DNA of 64,000 nt, from NCBI GenBank assembly GCA_022432975.1, contig CM039508.1:25989999-26053998 (forward strand), given 5' to 3'. The stretch comes from Begonia masoniana. Its lineage: Eukaryota > Streptophyta > Magnoliopsida > Cucurbitales > Begoniaceae. The position numbers and the translations under genes are program-made. Shown piece after piece: positions 34,588 through 49,117 of the stretch (its first letter is position 1; each line of letters opens with the position of its first letter). The notes below the pieces were generated by a model. It worked only from the letters and a program-made list of their open reading frames with translations. It ran no database searches and was not told the DNA's origin.

Positions 34588-36746
34588 GCAATTAGGCCCC
34601 GTCACGTTTTATACAGGTGACAACTCACCAAAATAGATTTTAGAAAACGATAATGCAAATAATATAAAACCCCTACCTTGACGATTACCACTCTTCCTAC
34701 GCATGGGTTATACGACCTTGGGTACTGGCTTGAAATCCACTTCCGAGCCTAAAATCAAATCAATACCATAAATATCTTTTTCAAATTATTTGAGAAAAAT
34801 GTGGTTGGGTCCTATACTAGGCTAGAAACCTAAACCAAAAGAGATCGTCTAAGAAATAATGAATTTTCAAACTAAAATACATTGTGTGGAAGTCCTGGTC
34901 AAACTGTGGGAGTCTTGGTCAAACCATAGAACTTCAGGTTAGTAACTTCTCGTAGCGTACCATTCCTAAAATGTTGTACTTGAAATTTAAAACATTTTTT
35001 TTTAAAAGTAAACAATGGAAGACTTAAATTTTTTTTAAACTTAAATAAATATCAATTAAAGCAAACCTGCATTCTAACTATTTGTTCAAAAACCACATTT
35101 AATAAAAGTCATTCATAATTAAAGACATATCGAAATAGTAAATAAATTTCAAGTCTACTTTAATTAAAACTTTATTCTTTCTTCATAACTCTTCAAAACG
35201 TTCTTTCATTGACAACTCAGTAGTCTTGCCATGAGAGCACATCTCCAACTGCATCTTTCATTCAATTCCTTCAACTACAACACAAAGTTCAATAATGAGC
35301 CTAAACCTCAGTAAGAAATTCGTAACTAACATAACATGACTTGCAGGTTTGTAAAAACATTTGTTTCTTTTGTTTCAGTCTTTCTTATTTCTTTACTTTC
35401 GATATACATTCCAGTCGTTGGGGTAATTCAGTCCAAAGGAATGAGTAAGCATCATTTGATCCACCTCATACAAGACAACAAACTCGTCCTCGCCCATAAC
35501 GACCATTAAGTTTGTTCAGTCTGTCTTTCACTCTTTCCTTCTTTCTTATATTTCGTTCGATCACTTGATCATTGGAGCAACCACAGGAGAGAGTATGCAT
35601 CATTTGACCTCACTCAAGGCAGCCTAACTCGAGTTCCACCCACAACGACCCGTTGCGTGTTATAGTTCTACATGACGTCAAATCTTATGCATGAAAAACC
35701 TTTTCGACATTCTTTTTTAAACATGATGCATGAGAGGTGTATTACATATAGATACTATAAAATCACTCTACAGTCCAAAGTTCATTATCACATTCTCGAG
35801 TCAATATAGTCATAACATAGTAGTAATAGAGCAAAATTCTCGAGTCAATATCAACATAGCATATAGCAAAACTAATCCTCAAGTCATTATTCTAGACATA
35901 GTGATACACATCATCAAATCAATATTATCAATAATCTAATAACATATTACAATCAAATATTTAAGGTAACACTTCCTCGATCACTTTGTGATGTAGGTCG
36001 AAAGACCAAGCACATACAAACATCACCTACTTGAATTCCTTAGCACGATAACGGTTGCTTCACGACGATTATCTTTCTCTTCATATCAACCTTAGCATAA
36101 AGATTCCTGTGTATTAGTATCTCGATAGATAGAAATCGCGAATCACAAATGTTAGAAATCGAAACCCTAATCGATCTTTGTTTACTCCTATGACCATTCA
36201 TGGATCGTCGCCTAATAAACTTTAATACGAAATAGGCTTACCTTGACAGAGCTTGAGAGAGGTTGGGAGGCGGCTCGCGACACTAGATCAAAATAATACA
36301 TTTTTAGAGTTAGAATTTTGTATAAATATGTGATTTCCCGCATCATCGGTCGACACTTCATTAAGTCGGTCGACCGCTAGTTAATACGGAATGCCTAAAC
36401 ATCGTCTCCTTCTTCCGGTCATTATTTTTGTCAGTCCGATCTACCGCCCAGTCGACCGCTCTTCCAAATGGTCGATACTAAAACCTTGTTATTTTTTTAT
36501 CACTGAAATTTGCAGGCAAGGTGTCGACCGGTGTCCGTACAAGTGTCGACCGATTTTGAATATTTCAAGGAATATTCTCTCTGATTTCGCCTCTAATTTT
36601 AGTTTTTATTCAATTAATTTCATAACACCTTTAAGACTTAAATCCTTAGGATATCAATTGATTCTTCAAAACATCCTATTAATAAATAGAAGTAGCAATA
36701 TGTCTTATATCAAAAGTTATATTTAACGAAATTTCCAGTTGTTACA
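34588..36746 (-). mobile_element. LTR-like sequence with GGTCGACC motifs, reverse orientation
   Basis: On the minus strand it begins TGTAACAACTGGAAATTTC (36746), then a cluster of GGTCGACCGA motifs, a TATTTATA box (about 36325), a donor-like CAAGGTAAGCC (about 36245), and the LTR block TTACTGAGGTTTAGGCTCAT (about 35316-35295). The Athila LTR ends at its left edge, so its own end is not defined. No coding region is attached. Confidence 0.5.
36346..36556. repeat. Cluster of GGTCGACC palindromes
   Basis: Copies or near copies of GGTCGACCG at about 36346, 36366, 36440, 36468, 36523 and 36544, spaced irregularly, upstream (minus orientation) of the TATA-like box of the LTR-like sequence. Confidence 0.7.
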
Positions 36747-37480
36747 AGGTCAACCTCTGGGAGTCCTGTTGGTCAACCGATGAAGTCTGCTTTGCAAAGT
36801 GGAACTCGATTTTGGAAGTTCGCTTTGCAAAGCAAGATTCCGCTACGGAAGTCCACTTTGCACTCCGAGACTTTGCTGTGAAAGTCCGCCTGTAATAGAG
36901 GTCGCCAGAAACGCCGTTCCGAAGATAGTTTTGCAAGAAACTCATCATTTTCACTTGTTTCCACCTCTAATCACTCAAACAACTTACGTAAAACCTAAAT
37001 ATACTCAAATAATCAACAAATAGCCCATGAATTTGAGTTTCAAAGCTCATATCCGAGTCTAAATAAACTCAAAACTTTAACTATGAAAACATAGGAGAAA
37101 CACTTACCAACTCTTGAAGTCTCTTCACGAAAGTTGCTACTTAAAGATTCACGAACGTTTCTTTAGCCTCCGAACGCGACAAATCACACAAACGGGTCGT
37201 AACCCTCTTTCCCTCTCCTCTCCTTTGGTGAGCGTGAAGAAAATGAAAGGGGGTTTTAGGGTTTCCCACCCTTTATTAAAATATTCCTCTTATTTAAACT
37301 TTTTTCTCAAATTTACAACTAATATAAAATCTTCCCAATTGTATCATTCACAACATCGAACTTTATTCAATTTATTTCTTACGATAAATTTCCAGTTACC
37401 CGAACTGACTAATTGAATTGAAAATCCAACGTGACCACTAAACGACAAAACGAGTCAATCCATGATCCATTGACCAATAA
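36747..37480 (-). mobile_element. Second LTR-like leader segment, reverse orientation
   Basis: Minus-strand order is an AT-rich part, a GGGTGGGAAACCCTAAAACC segment (about 37270), a purine-rich leader, and a donor-like GAGTTGGTAAGTGTTTC (about 37105). Repeated AAAGT(G)GACTTCC-type words occur at 36780-36890. Organisation resembles a Ty3 LTR, but no ends are defined. Confidence 0.35.
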
Positions 37481-37539
37481 CAATGCAAAACTTTAATACG
37501 TGGAATTTAATTTACTTAAAAATTCAGGTTTTTAGAACT

Positions 37540-37735
37540 CTCGTTATGTTAAAGGGACACAAAAAGTCTACAAATTTGTATGTGTTGCATGGGTCTATAG
37601 TTAGGGGTAACAAATCTGCTAAATTTGTAAATTCATCTTCTAAAGAATCGTTTGAGAAGACTCGAGAGAAGACAAATTCTCAACTAAAGTTTAAGTTGGG
37701 ATTTAAATCTACATTAAAGTCGATATTTTAGCCTA
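37540..37735 (+). pseudogene. Small Copia pol fragment
   Basis: The frame MLKGHKKSTNLYVLHGSIV resembles the segment between protease and GAG-pre-integrase in Copia polyproteins. Only about 65 codons are open, with no LTRs nearby. A weak call based on one motif. Confidence 0.4.
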
Positions 37736-37740
37736 CTACA

Positions 37741-40700
37741 TATATTAAAGTTGATATCGGCACCAGTGGGTTATCATTGAATGTGTTTGAGGATATCAAT
37801 TCCAGTTGAGTCTTTCACATGTTTAGATGTGGTTTATTGTGATAATTCAGATAGTTTGGTGATATTATAGAGAAGATGAGATTTCTTCTTGAGTGGCTCT
37901 CAAGTTTAAGTGATACTTAGACTTTATCAGTATCCCTTACTTTCCTTAGTGTTACCTGGAGAGTGTAATTTCCTTAATTTTTTGTTGCTCATAGGTGTCA
38001 CAATTCGAGGTGGGATGACCAAAAACGTCTGATTGAGCAACTCAATCCTCAGAGAGAACTCGACCGTCCAACTTAATGCTAGTTTTTTTTTTAACAGCAG
38101 AAGACTTGAACTTATCTGAGTCTGAGCCACAAAGAATGGCAGAACTTCATGTAGCAATCACATGAGAATAAAATGATGCAAAACTAAATGAATCCGATAA
38201 ATATTGTGCATGAAAAAAATATCCAAACGGCAAAAAAAGATTATAGCAATAACCAGAACAAAGAGTAACACTCAAGAAAATAAAGAGGAGAACGAAGAAG
38301 GGCATCCAATCCTCAACGAGCAAAAGCAACTCAGCCTCCGCGATCCAAACTTAAGTAATGGATGGTGGTCTTTGAGGTGAGTGACTAACTCAGTAAAGAA
38401 CCTTATACTAAACTGGTTTTATCATTTTCTTTCAAAACCATGAACAATTATAAATATGCAGCGTATGAGTTTATATTACAATTATTTCCTTTTAATTTCA
38501 AAACAAGCTCTACGCGCCAATAATTTATAAATCATTAAATCCTTAAATTTTTTTTTTTTTAAACAAGCTCAACAAGCTATCAATATGGCAGTTTTAAAAA
38601 TATTGTTATATATCTAGGTATAAGTAAGGTAAGCCCCGACATTTTTTCATTAGAAAACCATCCCACTGAAAAAGGAGGGTCATACAAGGATCCCTCTGAC
38701 ACACTATCATAGAAAGGTGATGATCAAAAAATCTAACCATGGGGTTGTAAGAGAGCTGAGCGGGCTTGACAGGCTAGGCCCGTGGAGCTCACGAGCTGAC
38801 TCGGTAAGCCCAGTCCTAGGCAGGCTTGCGCGCTCGAACAACAGGCTCGGCTCGACCTGTCATCCAGGACTTCGCTAGGCCCGGTGTGTCATTGTAGGGA
38901 GTTGAGCTGAGCTCGACCCGTTACAGTGATGAGCCGAGCGTCAACCTCCCTGTTTGTCAACACTATAATTTTCTCTTTACAATCATATTCATTCTTATCT
39001 TAAATAGTAAAATTATAAAGTTATTTTAATTTTCTCATTAAATATCTATGTAGTTTCAACCTTATTGTTAATTGATCTTATAAATATATTTTTGTCAGTT
39101 GATTTGACAAAAATACACGTGAGGAATATGATCGTTGATATTAATTAATCTGTTAAATTTAATTGTGTACTGTCTGTGACATATAAAAACAGATCATGCA
39201 GATAAAAATTTGTCACCTATTCTTTTGTTTAAATTTAATGACAAAAATAAGGTTTGAAAGACAAAATTAAAAATATAAAAATTTTCACAAAAAATTAAAA
39301 TTAGAGTGATTAAATTGAGAATATTTATATACTACAAAGATTTTAAGAATATCTTATCGTAATATTTTAAAACAATAATTTTAAAAATATAAAATATATT
39401 TAAATTGCAGGATCAATCATTGTTTAATTAGCCTTTTAAAACAATAATTTGTAAATTAAAAACATATAATCTTTCCAATTTTGGCCCAGAAAAGTTAAGA
39501 CCCGATTCAGAGTTCTGTTGCACAAAAGTTGATCTGCCAATGTTGGCCCAGTGAGCTTTTTTTTGACTAAAAGCTAAAAGTTACCTTCATCAGAAAAAGC
39601 AAAACAAATAAATAAATTCACAATATTTTTTAAATTTTCAAACTATGATCATAAAAAAGGATTTAGACAGTATTTATGGTTGTGCTTAATCTATAATATT
39701 CATTATTTATAATGTAAAATACTTATATTTTGATATAATTTAACAATTTTAGTAGGTGTTCACATAATAATAAATATAGCAATATATTATAAGTTATTAT
39801 AAAGTTAAACTTATTAAAATGATTAAAGATGCTTTTAAATTATTAGACTTTTGGTTATATGTGTAAAAAATAGTTGTCTAGGCTTTAATTTCATAATAGA
39901 TCAAATTAAAGCTCATCAAAGTTATATTAAATTATAATCTCCAAGTCAAATAGTAACAACACAATTATTTACTCTGATATTTTGTCATCACAAAAAAATT
40001 TTATACGATAGATCAATTACTTACAAATTTAAACTCGACAAAAGTTTTCAAATGATTCGGGTCAAAGAGTATACGAGAAATGACAAAGGTCCCTCTTGTA
40101 TGTTTTACATCGCCTAATGTTTACATATATAAGCGTGACAAATTGGAGAGTAGTGAATTCTTTGAATCTAACAACTTATTCAACCCATGCACTCTAACAT
40201 CCCCACATCAAAGAGAGTACAGGGGAAAAGATGAAAGTGCATGAACAAAAAGTTATCTTAACTAGGAAGATAGATAATAATGTAGTAAACTCAAAAGTTC
40301 TAGAAACTCAATTGTAAGAGGACTCTATAAATTCACGTTAGTATTAGGTTAATCCTTACAATTGTAATATAATAATTAAGATTATAGAGAATAATACATA
40401 AAGAATCGAGTTTTTAGTTTTAAGAACTTATTCCACCGTCAAATAAATGCAAGTACAACCTGTATTATTAATTTATTTAAAAAAATTATGAGAAAAGAAT
40501 TTATAAATTGTACAACTTAAATTATTATCTATATTTAATGCGGAGTTTGACGAGGAAATATTAATTATTTCAATATATATATATATATATATGAGATTAT
40601 AATAAAAACTTTAATGACTATACAACAACTGATAGTGAAGTTCATTTAAGAAAGCAAAATAGGAAAACGATAAATGTCTTAGGCCCTTGCTACAAAGTGG

Positions 40701-41970
40701 GCTACGAGCTTATTTTTAAAGAGATATCACTATTATCTATGTTATGTCTAAATATTTTTGGGTAAAATATAAGAATGGTCCTTATAATTTAATTACATTT
40801 TAATTTAAATACTTTCAAATTTTTTAATGAAGTCTTTATATTTTTATTTTCTTTTTAATTGATTTTTTAGTCATGGACGCGACTTTATTTTTATTTACGT
40901 CAACGTATTACTATCAACAAAAGTATTTTGTTTTTTCAATAAAAATTTAGGTAATTATCAAAAATGAAATCTTAAGTAAGGGAAATTTTTAATTAATGTC
41001 TTCGACAATTAACACTTCAGGGGAGGAGGGGAGTGGAGCATCTAAGCTTGCTCGTCGAAGAAGAAATTATAGGTTTCTTCACTGCTGAAGAAATTATATT
41101 CCTCCATTTTCACAAACTGTTGTTGAGAAGGATTATAAGATTACTTAAACTGGCCAAAGCAGTTCAGCACCGCCAACGGCATGGAAGACGACCAAAGGAC
41201 GTTGAATTTGAAGGAGGACGAGGGCGGAGAAACGAGAAGGTGTTGGGTATGGAGGATTTCTGGCGAGGAAATGGTAGCGTTTAGGTTATTTTCGTTCAAA
41301 ATGACGCTTGAATCACTGTTCGAAGATCCGTCTCACAATCATAGATGGAATCGGATCGGCCGCTTCGAAGATATTTTCAGTGCAGTTCAGTTATGACACC
41401 GAACCACACTTTCTGGCGATTGATTCAATCTTGGTGTTAGATGAATTCTACTAGAGAGAATCCCGACTCCAAAACCCCAGCTTGACAAAGCCCAGATCAT
41501 AATAGTCCTAGCAGATGCCATTAAATCTCCTAACACAGCTCCAGTGCATCAGAAAACTCAGATCCATTGCTTCAAAGAGAGAAAGAAATATAACCCTACT
41601 ACTAATATAATATTGTCTTATTTATGCCATTTCCATACAAATTTATTTTTAGAGTGATTCTAAAATACTTTGTACTATGTAAGAAAATAAACTTTACTTA
41701 TAAATTATGCATTTTTCATTATCTAAAACAATGTGTAATTGTACACTTCCACTAATATGGGTGGGGTCCTCACACTGAATCATCATTGTCTTCATATAGT
41801 GGACTATCACACTGCGAATGCATTAAAATTTTTGGCTGCCTTGAATCCTCACAAGAATGTCTCAATATAAAGATTATGCAAGTTAGTTTGACAAAGAAAG
41901 AGAGATATTGAAAAGATTTCAATTATAAAATTAACAAACGTTATGACAAGGTGTCTATTGCTAATGTTTT
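37741..41970. other. AT-rich intergenic DNA, no gene recognised
   Basis: Very AT-rich, with simple tracts such as (AT)n at about 40577. A GC-rich island with GGCTTGACAGGCTAGGCCCG at about 38762 and GAGCC words to about 38945 resembles the terminal part of some hAT elements but has no partner. The frame at 41033-41284 has basic and leucine-rich composition without a recognisable domain. Confidence 0.45.
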
Positions 41971-42502
41971 AAGATTTCAATTGAGAAATTTAAAAGTTTA
42001 AGATTTCAATTGAGAAATTTAAAAGTTTAAGATTTCAATTGAGAAATTTAAAAGTTTAAGATTTCAATTGAGAAATTTAAAAGTTTAAGATTTCAATTGA
42101 GAAATTTAAAAGTTTAAGATTTCAATTGAGAAATTTAAAAGTTTAAGATTTCAATTGAGAAATTTAAAAGTTTAAGATTTCAATTGAGAAATTTAAAAGT
42201 TTAAGATTTCAATTGAGAAATTTAAAAGTTTAAGATTTCAATTGAGAAATTTAAAAGTTTAAGATTTCAATTGAGAAATTTAAAAGTTTAAGATTTCAAT
42301 TGAGAAATTTAAAAGTTTAAGATTTCAATTGAGAAATTTAAAAGTTTAAGATTTCAATTGAGAAATTTAAAAGTTTAAGATTTCAATTGAGAAATTTAAA
42401 AGTTTAAGATTTCAATTGAGAAATTTAAAAGTTTAAGATTTCAATTGAGAAATTTAAAAGTTTAAGATGAGAAATTTAAAAGTTTAAGATTTCAATTGAG
42501 AA
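41971..42502. repeat. 29-bp AT-rich minisatellite, about 18 copies
   Basis: Seventeen consecutive identical units (41971-42463) starting AAGATTTCAATTGAGAAATT, then a unit lacking 7 bases and a partial last unit. It includes CAATTG and TTTAAA words but no long ORF. Confidence 0.95.
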
Positions 42503-42859
42503 TACCTCCTTACGTCAAGGTCCATTTTGTTAATTACCCACAAAATTTTAATTATACGTGGTTGATTAGATCCTTCAAAAATGTCGATCGAGCAAGACAA
42601 TTAATTAGCCAATATTGTGATGACCCCCGACTCAATCGGGATCGGCGAGCCTCACTCCGGACAATTAATACGTGAAGTATTTTTTTTTTGAACTTTTAAA
42701 ATTTTAACAGAGAAAAACCTTCTCTGGAATTGTAAACTGGAAGACATAGGAGGAATTGGAAAACAAAATCGAAAGACAGGGAATCAGAAGATATATTAAA
42801 AATTGATGACAGAAGTGGATGACATAGAATAGATGACATGAAACAGATGACATATTTAA

Positions 42860-43290
42860 AACTGGAGGACAATTAAAATCGGACTACAGAAATAAATGAC
42901 AGAAGAAAACAGGAAGACAAGAACATTTGAAGTTTGGACGAATGAGCTTTGGATGAGTACTCCGAACGAGAGTTGGAAGACAGAGAGACATGAAAACAGG
43001 AAGACAGAAGTGGACGACAGAAACAGAAGGCAGAACGGTCGATAGAAACAGAAAGCAGAACGGTCAATAGAAACAGGAGGCAGAACGGTCGATAGAAACA
43101 GAAGGCAGAATGGACGATAGAAACAGTAGGCAGAATGGTCGATAGAAACAGAAGGCAGAATGGACAAAAGGTTTGGACGATAGGTATGGACGACAGAATC
43201 GGATGACGTGGCCTCTGCCAGAACACTTAGCTGAAAATTTATAAGAAGGATTCTAATGCATCTGGACGACGGAAATGGACGACTTAGAAA
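42860..43290 (-). repeat. 25-bp-type minisatellite inside the reverse LTR
   Basis: On the plus strand the unit GAAACAGAAGGCAGAACGGT followed by CGATA recurs about six times at 43016-43160, with looser GGACGACAGAA words on both sides. It sits where the other two LTR copies have their own, different repeats. Confidence 0.8.
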
Positions 43291-43331
43291 AGTTGGAAGA
43301 CTTGAAAAACTCGAAAGGCATATATACCCCG

Positions 43332-43366
43332 CTGATCGATCGGTTACCCCAGGCGATCGATCGGCT
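43332..43366. repeat. Pair of GATCGATCGG palindromes
   Basis: CTGATCGATCGGTTACCCC and GCGATCGATCGGCTACCCC lie side by side in the reverse LTR. This links the chromovirus LTR family to the GATCGATC motif seen in other LTRs of the window. Confidence 0.75.
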
Positions 43367-46054
43367 ACCCCTCTGTTTGACAATTTACTTCTTTTGACAC
43401 AGAAAGCTTTAAACCCCAAGAACCCGATTCGAAACATAATTTTTGACATGTTTGAAAACATAACAGAAGTTCAAGAAATCTAACTGCATGGATAGCTCTA
43501 AAACTCTAGACAATCCATGCACAACCTAAAGGAAATCCCAAACGATTTCAATACATTTCAGGATGCAACTGTCAGCACAAAGTTTTCAAAATATCAATAC
43601 AATACCTATACATTATCTAGAATTCTCAAGAACTATACAAAACTTGACATACACTTCCAAACTACCCCACAAGATCAAAATATGTCTGGCTGCCACAACC
43701 AACCCCCGCAAGCTCGTCCCGCCAACAACACCTATTCGTCGGCCTGAGGCACAAAGTCCTCATCTGGAGGATCCATACCTACAATAGGGAGTTCAACTAT
43801 GAGCCTAAAGCTCAGTAAGAACATACAATGCAGTGATGCATATACTATGCATGAACTTTTGAAATACATGAACATTACTTTACATTACGTTCAAGTGGAC
43901 AGGGATATAAGTGGGGCTTCTAGGGGAACTGGCGCAACAGAAGTGCACTATCAGGCACATAACAGGGATACATAACATGGATACATAACAGGATGTCAGT
44001 CTTCGTCCTACACTCATCGTACATTAAATTCACATTTTATCTTTCTTACTTCAAATTTCGTGCACAAAACATTTACATGACTTTCAGAAAAAACGTGTAT
44101 GCATGAACATATACGGTGTTTAAACGTAACATAAACAGGCGACAGGATATTGGAACTAAACATAAAACAACACACGTTTAACCTAGAACATAACTTACTA
44201 CCTAACTACCCAACAACCAGAACCTAGTACCTCTGTGAAGTAGGGCCTTAAGGGCCAACTTATACGCATGAACTTACCTGACGTCCATGAAGTGGCAAGC
44301 TTTGTTCGTGTTGCCACGGCGAGTCACGAACCTATAATATGCACGTTAAAAAAATATAAACCGAGTTGCAAAAATGCTAACTAATAACTTAGTAGGATAT
44401 GCTCCAAACTCCATTCAAACCTTTAGAAAACAAACTAACGTGTTTTCGTACAAAAACAACGAGTTTTCTCCAAAATATCTTAACCCTAAAACTTCAACAA
44501 AACTCACGGATAACTAGTCCAAAATTGCTAACTAGATTAGAGGGTTACCTTAGATGGAGAAATCGGAAGAAACTGAGGAGATCAGAGGAGCTTCAATAAT
44601 CGTTCGTCGTCTGGAAGAGAAAAGGCAGAGAGGAGTGGAGAGAAACAGAGAAGAGGGAAAAATGGAAGAATGATAGATAAGGAGAAATAAAAGGGGAAGT
44701 GGCTCACGTAGGGAGAGGAAGCTTGGCTTCATCAAGAAGCTTGGACAAGTGCCCACCAACTATTGATTTCCCAAATTGCCCCTCCATTGGTTTCTAACCA
44801 ATTAGTTACTTAGTTCGTTGATTTGGGTTTCTCCGAAATTCTCTATTCCCTCAGAATATCCCAAACATTCCATTAAAATAATCATTATATTTATAACAAT
44901 TAATTTTGCACAAAAATGCTGGGAATAATTTACATGGCAAAATGCCGGGTGTTACATTCCACCTACCTTAAAAAAATTTTGTAATGTGAACTTACGTTTT
45001 AAATAAAGAATTTAAATGAAACCCACAAATGTTCTAAAAAAATTGAAAGTCGATATGCTTCAACAAAATGGGTGGCAACTCAATATTTAGACATGTTTAA
45101 AAGTCACCCTACATGAGACGTTTCTTCCATTATCGAGACAGTGACGAAAGATTTTAATATCAACATTATACCAAGTCTAGCTAGAAGAGCAAGAAGAGGA
45201 GCTCAAAATCTGAATGAAGGGAAAAACGACGAACAATACAAGCTATTGTGGTCGTACGCGGAAAAAACTCATAGATCTAATCCGGGCAGTACTCTCCTCC
45301 TCAAAGTAAATTTTGTGTTTGGGTCTACGTCGAAGGTTAATATACATGTGTATGGTTGCGTGCAAGAGTGATTTGTTTCAATGTGGTAGACGGATCATAT
45401 ATTTAGATGATTGTCATCTAAAAAGCTAGTGTCCAAGTTAATTACTGACAATCATCAGCATTGATGGTTACGATGGAATCTACATCGTGCTAGTGGAAGC
45501 GGAATGCAAAGACTCGTGGAATTGGTTTCTAGAAGTATTACTGACCGACATAGACACTAAGAAAGGATATGGCGAGACATTTATTTCGGATCAACAAAAA
45601 GTATAATGAATTTGCAGTTGTATATACTATGAGTGTTCGTACATGCTTTTGTTGTTGATTCACTTGTTCGTTGAAATGTTAGGTATTATTAGGGGTGAGC
45701 AAAAACTGGATTGGACCGAAGAACCGGATCGGAACCGAAAATTTAATCCGGTTTTGGTCGGTTTTGCAATTTAAATAATCAAAATTCGGTCTTTTTTAAG
45801 TAGAACTGAAAAATCCGGTTCGGTTTTCGGGTTTAGTGATGCAAAACCGAAAAAACCCTGAACTGGAATTAATTCTACCCTAAGGATCTGCTCCTGCCTC
45901 TCGTTTTGCTGTTCGCTCCTAAGCTCGTCTGACACCCAACCTATCGCTCTGCTCGCATCGCAGTCACCATGCCTGTGGTTCGCTTGACTCGCTCAGTCTT
46001 CACTTCAGTCTTTAGAAATCAGAATCGTCGCTCGCTGGACAGTCAAACGGCGAA

Positions 46055-46275
46055 GTACGATGGGGCTGTGTTTTGGGTTTGTTTCTTCTGCTTCTGCTTT
46101 GTTACTCCGAGTTCAAATAGCGTCGGAGAAGATGGAGTTATTAAAGGGTCGATTTCGATCGACGGGAGAGCCCCTATTGGGATTATTGATGGCAATTTTG
46201 TTTGTGCAACTCTGGATTGGTGGCCGCTGGAGAAATGCGATTATGGAACTTGCAGTTGGGGCCTAGCCTCTCTGC
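46055..46275 (+). pseudogene. Captured heparanase-like 5' fragment
   Basis: Plant heparanase-like proteins are secreted GH79 family beta-glucuronidases acting on wall arabinogalactans. The fragment has a hydrophobic leader-like part followed by GVIKGSISIDGRAPIGIID, NFVCATLDWWPLEKCDYGTC and SWGLASL, the distinctive N-terminal block of that family. Similarity ends after SWGLASL, and the catalytic domain is absent. A frame with another upstream ATG (45969) reads into it. The fragment lies within the hAT element and was presumably acquired from a host gene. Confidence 0.82.
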
Positions 46276-46314
46276 GACTCTGCTTAATCTGGTATTTTTC
46301 AATCTTTATTGGTA

Positions 46315-46460
46315 TCATCTCGACGAAGAAATTATTGTTGCGAAAGTCGAAGAAGACAGTGGTATCTCAGGCTCGACGCTTATCAAAGTACCTAACCGGA
46401 CCTACATTAAAATTATAGTCGCTGCTGCCACTGCCATGGGTTCCCTCAAGAAGGTCCGCT
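46315..46460 (+). pseudogene. Possible second captured coding fragment
   Basis: Just downstream, in another frame, about 45 codons with protein-like composition (EIIVAKVEEDSGISGSTLI, then KIIVAAATAMGSLKK) end at a possible donor (AAG|GTCCGC). I do not recognise the family. It could be a second capture or part of an untranslated region. Confidence 0.3.
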
Positions 46461-47486
46461 TCTTTCTGTTCGTCGCTCTCTATTTTTTTCTCTTCCCATG
46501 GATCTGGGGTTTGTAGGCTTTCGATAGAGATCCGATTTCTAATATGGGTTTATATAAGCTTTTCTGATCTACATTTTATTTACTTGATGCATTCGTCTTT
46601 GTTGTCAAATTATTTGTCTGTTGGTTGAGTAAATCAGTAATTTTCCAAGTTGGTAATTTCATTAATGAGATTTTTGGATTTAGTCTTTCAAGAATTTTTT
46701 TTGGGATTCAATTGATTATGGAAGAAAGAAGATGAAGTATTGAATATAAGCTATGACGCTATGGCTTTGTTTAGACCACTTTGGTTTATTGAAATTAAAC
46801 AAACTTCGGAACTGTGGTACAACAATGGTATGGTATGGATTGGTTTTATTTGTGGAGATTGATACGTGGTAGCTTAGAAAGATTTAATTTATTATTGTGC
46901 CATTAAATTCTTATACATGTTTTTATATCTAATTAAATTGTTATATTATTTATTATTTTAGTTTGGAATTAAAAAAAAAATTAAGTGTGAAAACCAGAAC
47001 CGGACCAGAACCGGAACCGAAATTCGGGTCTGGTTCTGGTCCGGTCCTTAAAAAAATTAAAACAGTCCCGGTCCTAAAAATTAAAAACCGAATTTTATTA
47101 TTTCGGTTCTAATTTTTCATAAAACAGGACCGGACCGGTTTTTGCTCACCTCTAGGTATTATTGCCTGTTGTGGAGGTATTACCTTCAGTCGAACACTGC
47201 TACTGCCTCAGACATTTTTATGCAAATTTCAAAAAAAAAAAATTCATGAGAAATTATATAAAAATGTGATGTGAAGTGCAGCTAGAGTAATCACACAGGC
47301 TCACTTTAAGAGAGCAATAAAACACTTATGGTCCATAAATTCGGCTACCCATGCAACTCTCCACGACATTAATCTGACATTTTGGGCGACCCATGCATTC
47401 ACGTCGATCCCCAAGTGCGACATGAGATAAAACGATTTTAGTGAGTTTTTCAATGCACTTCTAATACCTGCGAGGGAGAAACTGAT

Positions 47487-48865
<1,379 letters not shown>

Positions 48866-48910
48866 ACAGGAGTCATCTATTCATGGTCAATGAAGTAATT
48901 TCAGACCGTA

Positions 48911-49010
48911 AAATTGTGAAGATTGTGAAAATTGTACAAATTGTAAAGATCGTGAAGATCGTAAATATTGTGATGATTGTTAAAATTGTAAAGATTGTGA
49001 TGGTAGTTAA
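48911..49010 (+). repeat. 9-bp-period degenerate repeat
   Basis: About eleven imperfect units of ATTGTGAAG type (ATTGTGAAA, ATTGTAAAG, ATCGTGAAG, ATTGTGATG). The period of three codons keeps one frame open as Lys-Ile-Val repeats; coding is unlikely. Confidence 0.8.
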
Positions 49011-49117
49011 TAGAAAGTTGAAAATTTGTGCAGAGTTTCCTTTGCTTTTTAATTCCCCCATAATTATTTTTAACAATTCATCCATATCCAAAACACAATA
49101 TATTCACTAATAGTATG

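Larger units (their letters stand above)
42616..44956 (-). mobile_element. 3' LTR of the chromovirus family, reverse orientation
   Basis: On the minus strand it begins TGTAACACCCGGCATTTTGC (44956) and ends GGGGGTCATCACA (42616), matching the ends of the LTRs at 2041 and 28227. A polypurine tract (minus TTAAGGTAGGTGGAA) lies directly upstream at 44957-44971, so it is a 3' LTR with a stub of internal sequence to about 44990. The rest of that element is missing. It includes the conserved block TCTTACTGAGCTTTAGGCTC (about 43824-43800). Confidence 0.88.
45690..47154. mobile_element. Non-autonomous hAT element with captured gene sequence
   Basis: Terminal inverted repeats TAGGGGTGAGCAAAAAC (left) and TAGAGGTGAGCAAAAACC (right, reverse complement) with ACCGGACCGGAACCGG-rich subterminal regions are typical of plant hAT elements. 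The 8-bp target duplication GGTATTAT is perfect (45682-45689 and 47155-47162). No transposase is encoded. A heparanase-like fragment lies inside, and the host site is an exon of the MuDR-type remnant. Confidence 0.92.

Noticed and set aside
41033..41396. Small gene at 41033-41396
   Set aside because: Two overlapping short frames in AT-rich DNA, no recognisable domain, no splice structure that extends them; not strong enough to list as a gene.
45969..46418. Functional heparanase-like gene
   Set aside because: Only a short N-terminal block is present and the catalytic domain is absent; it lies in a hAT element.
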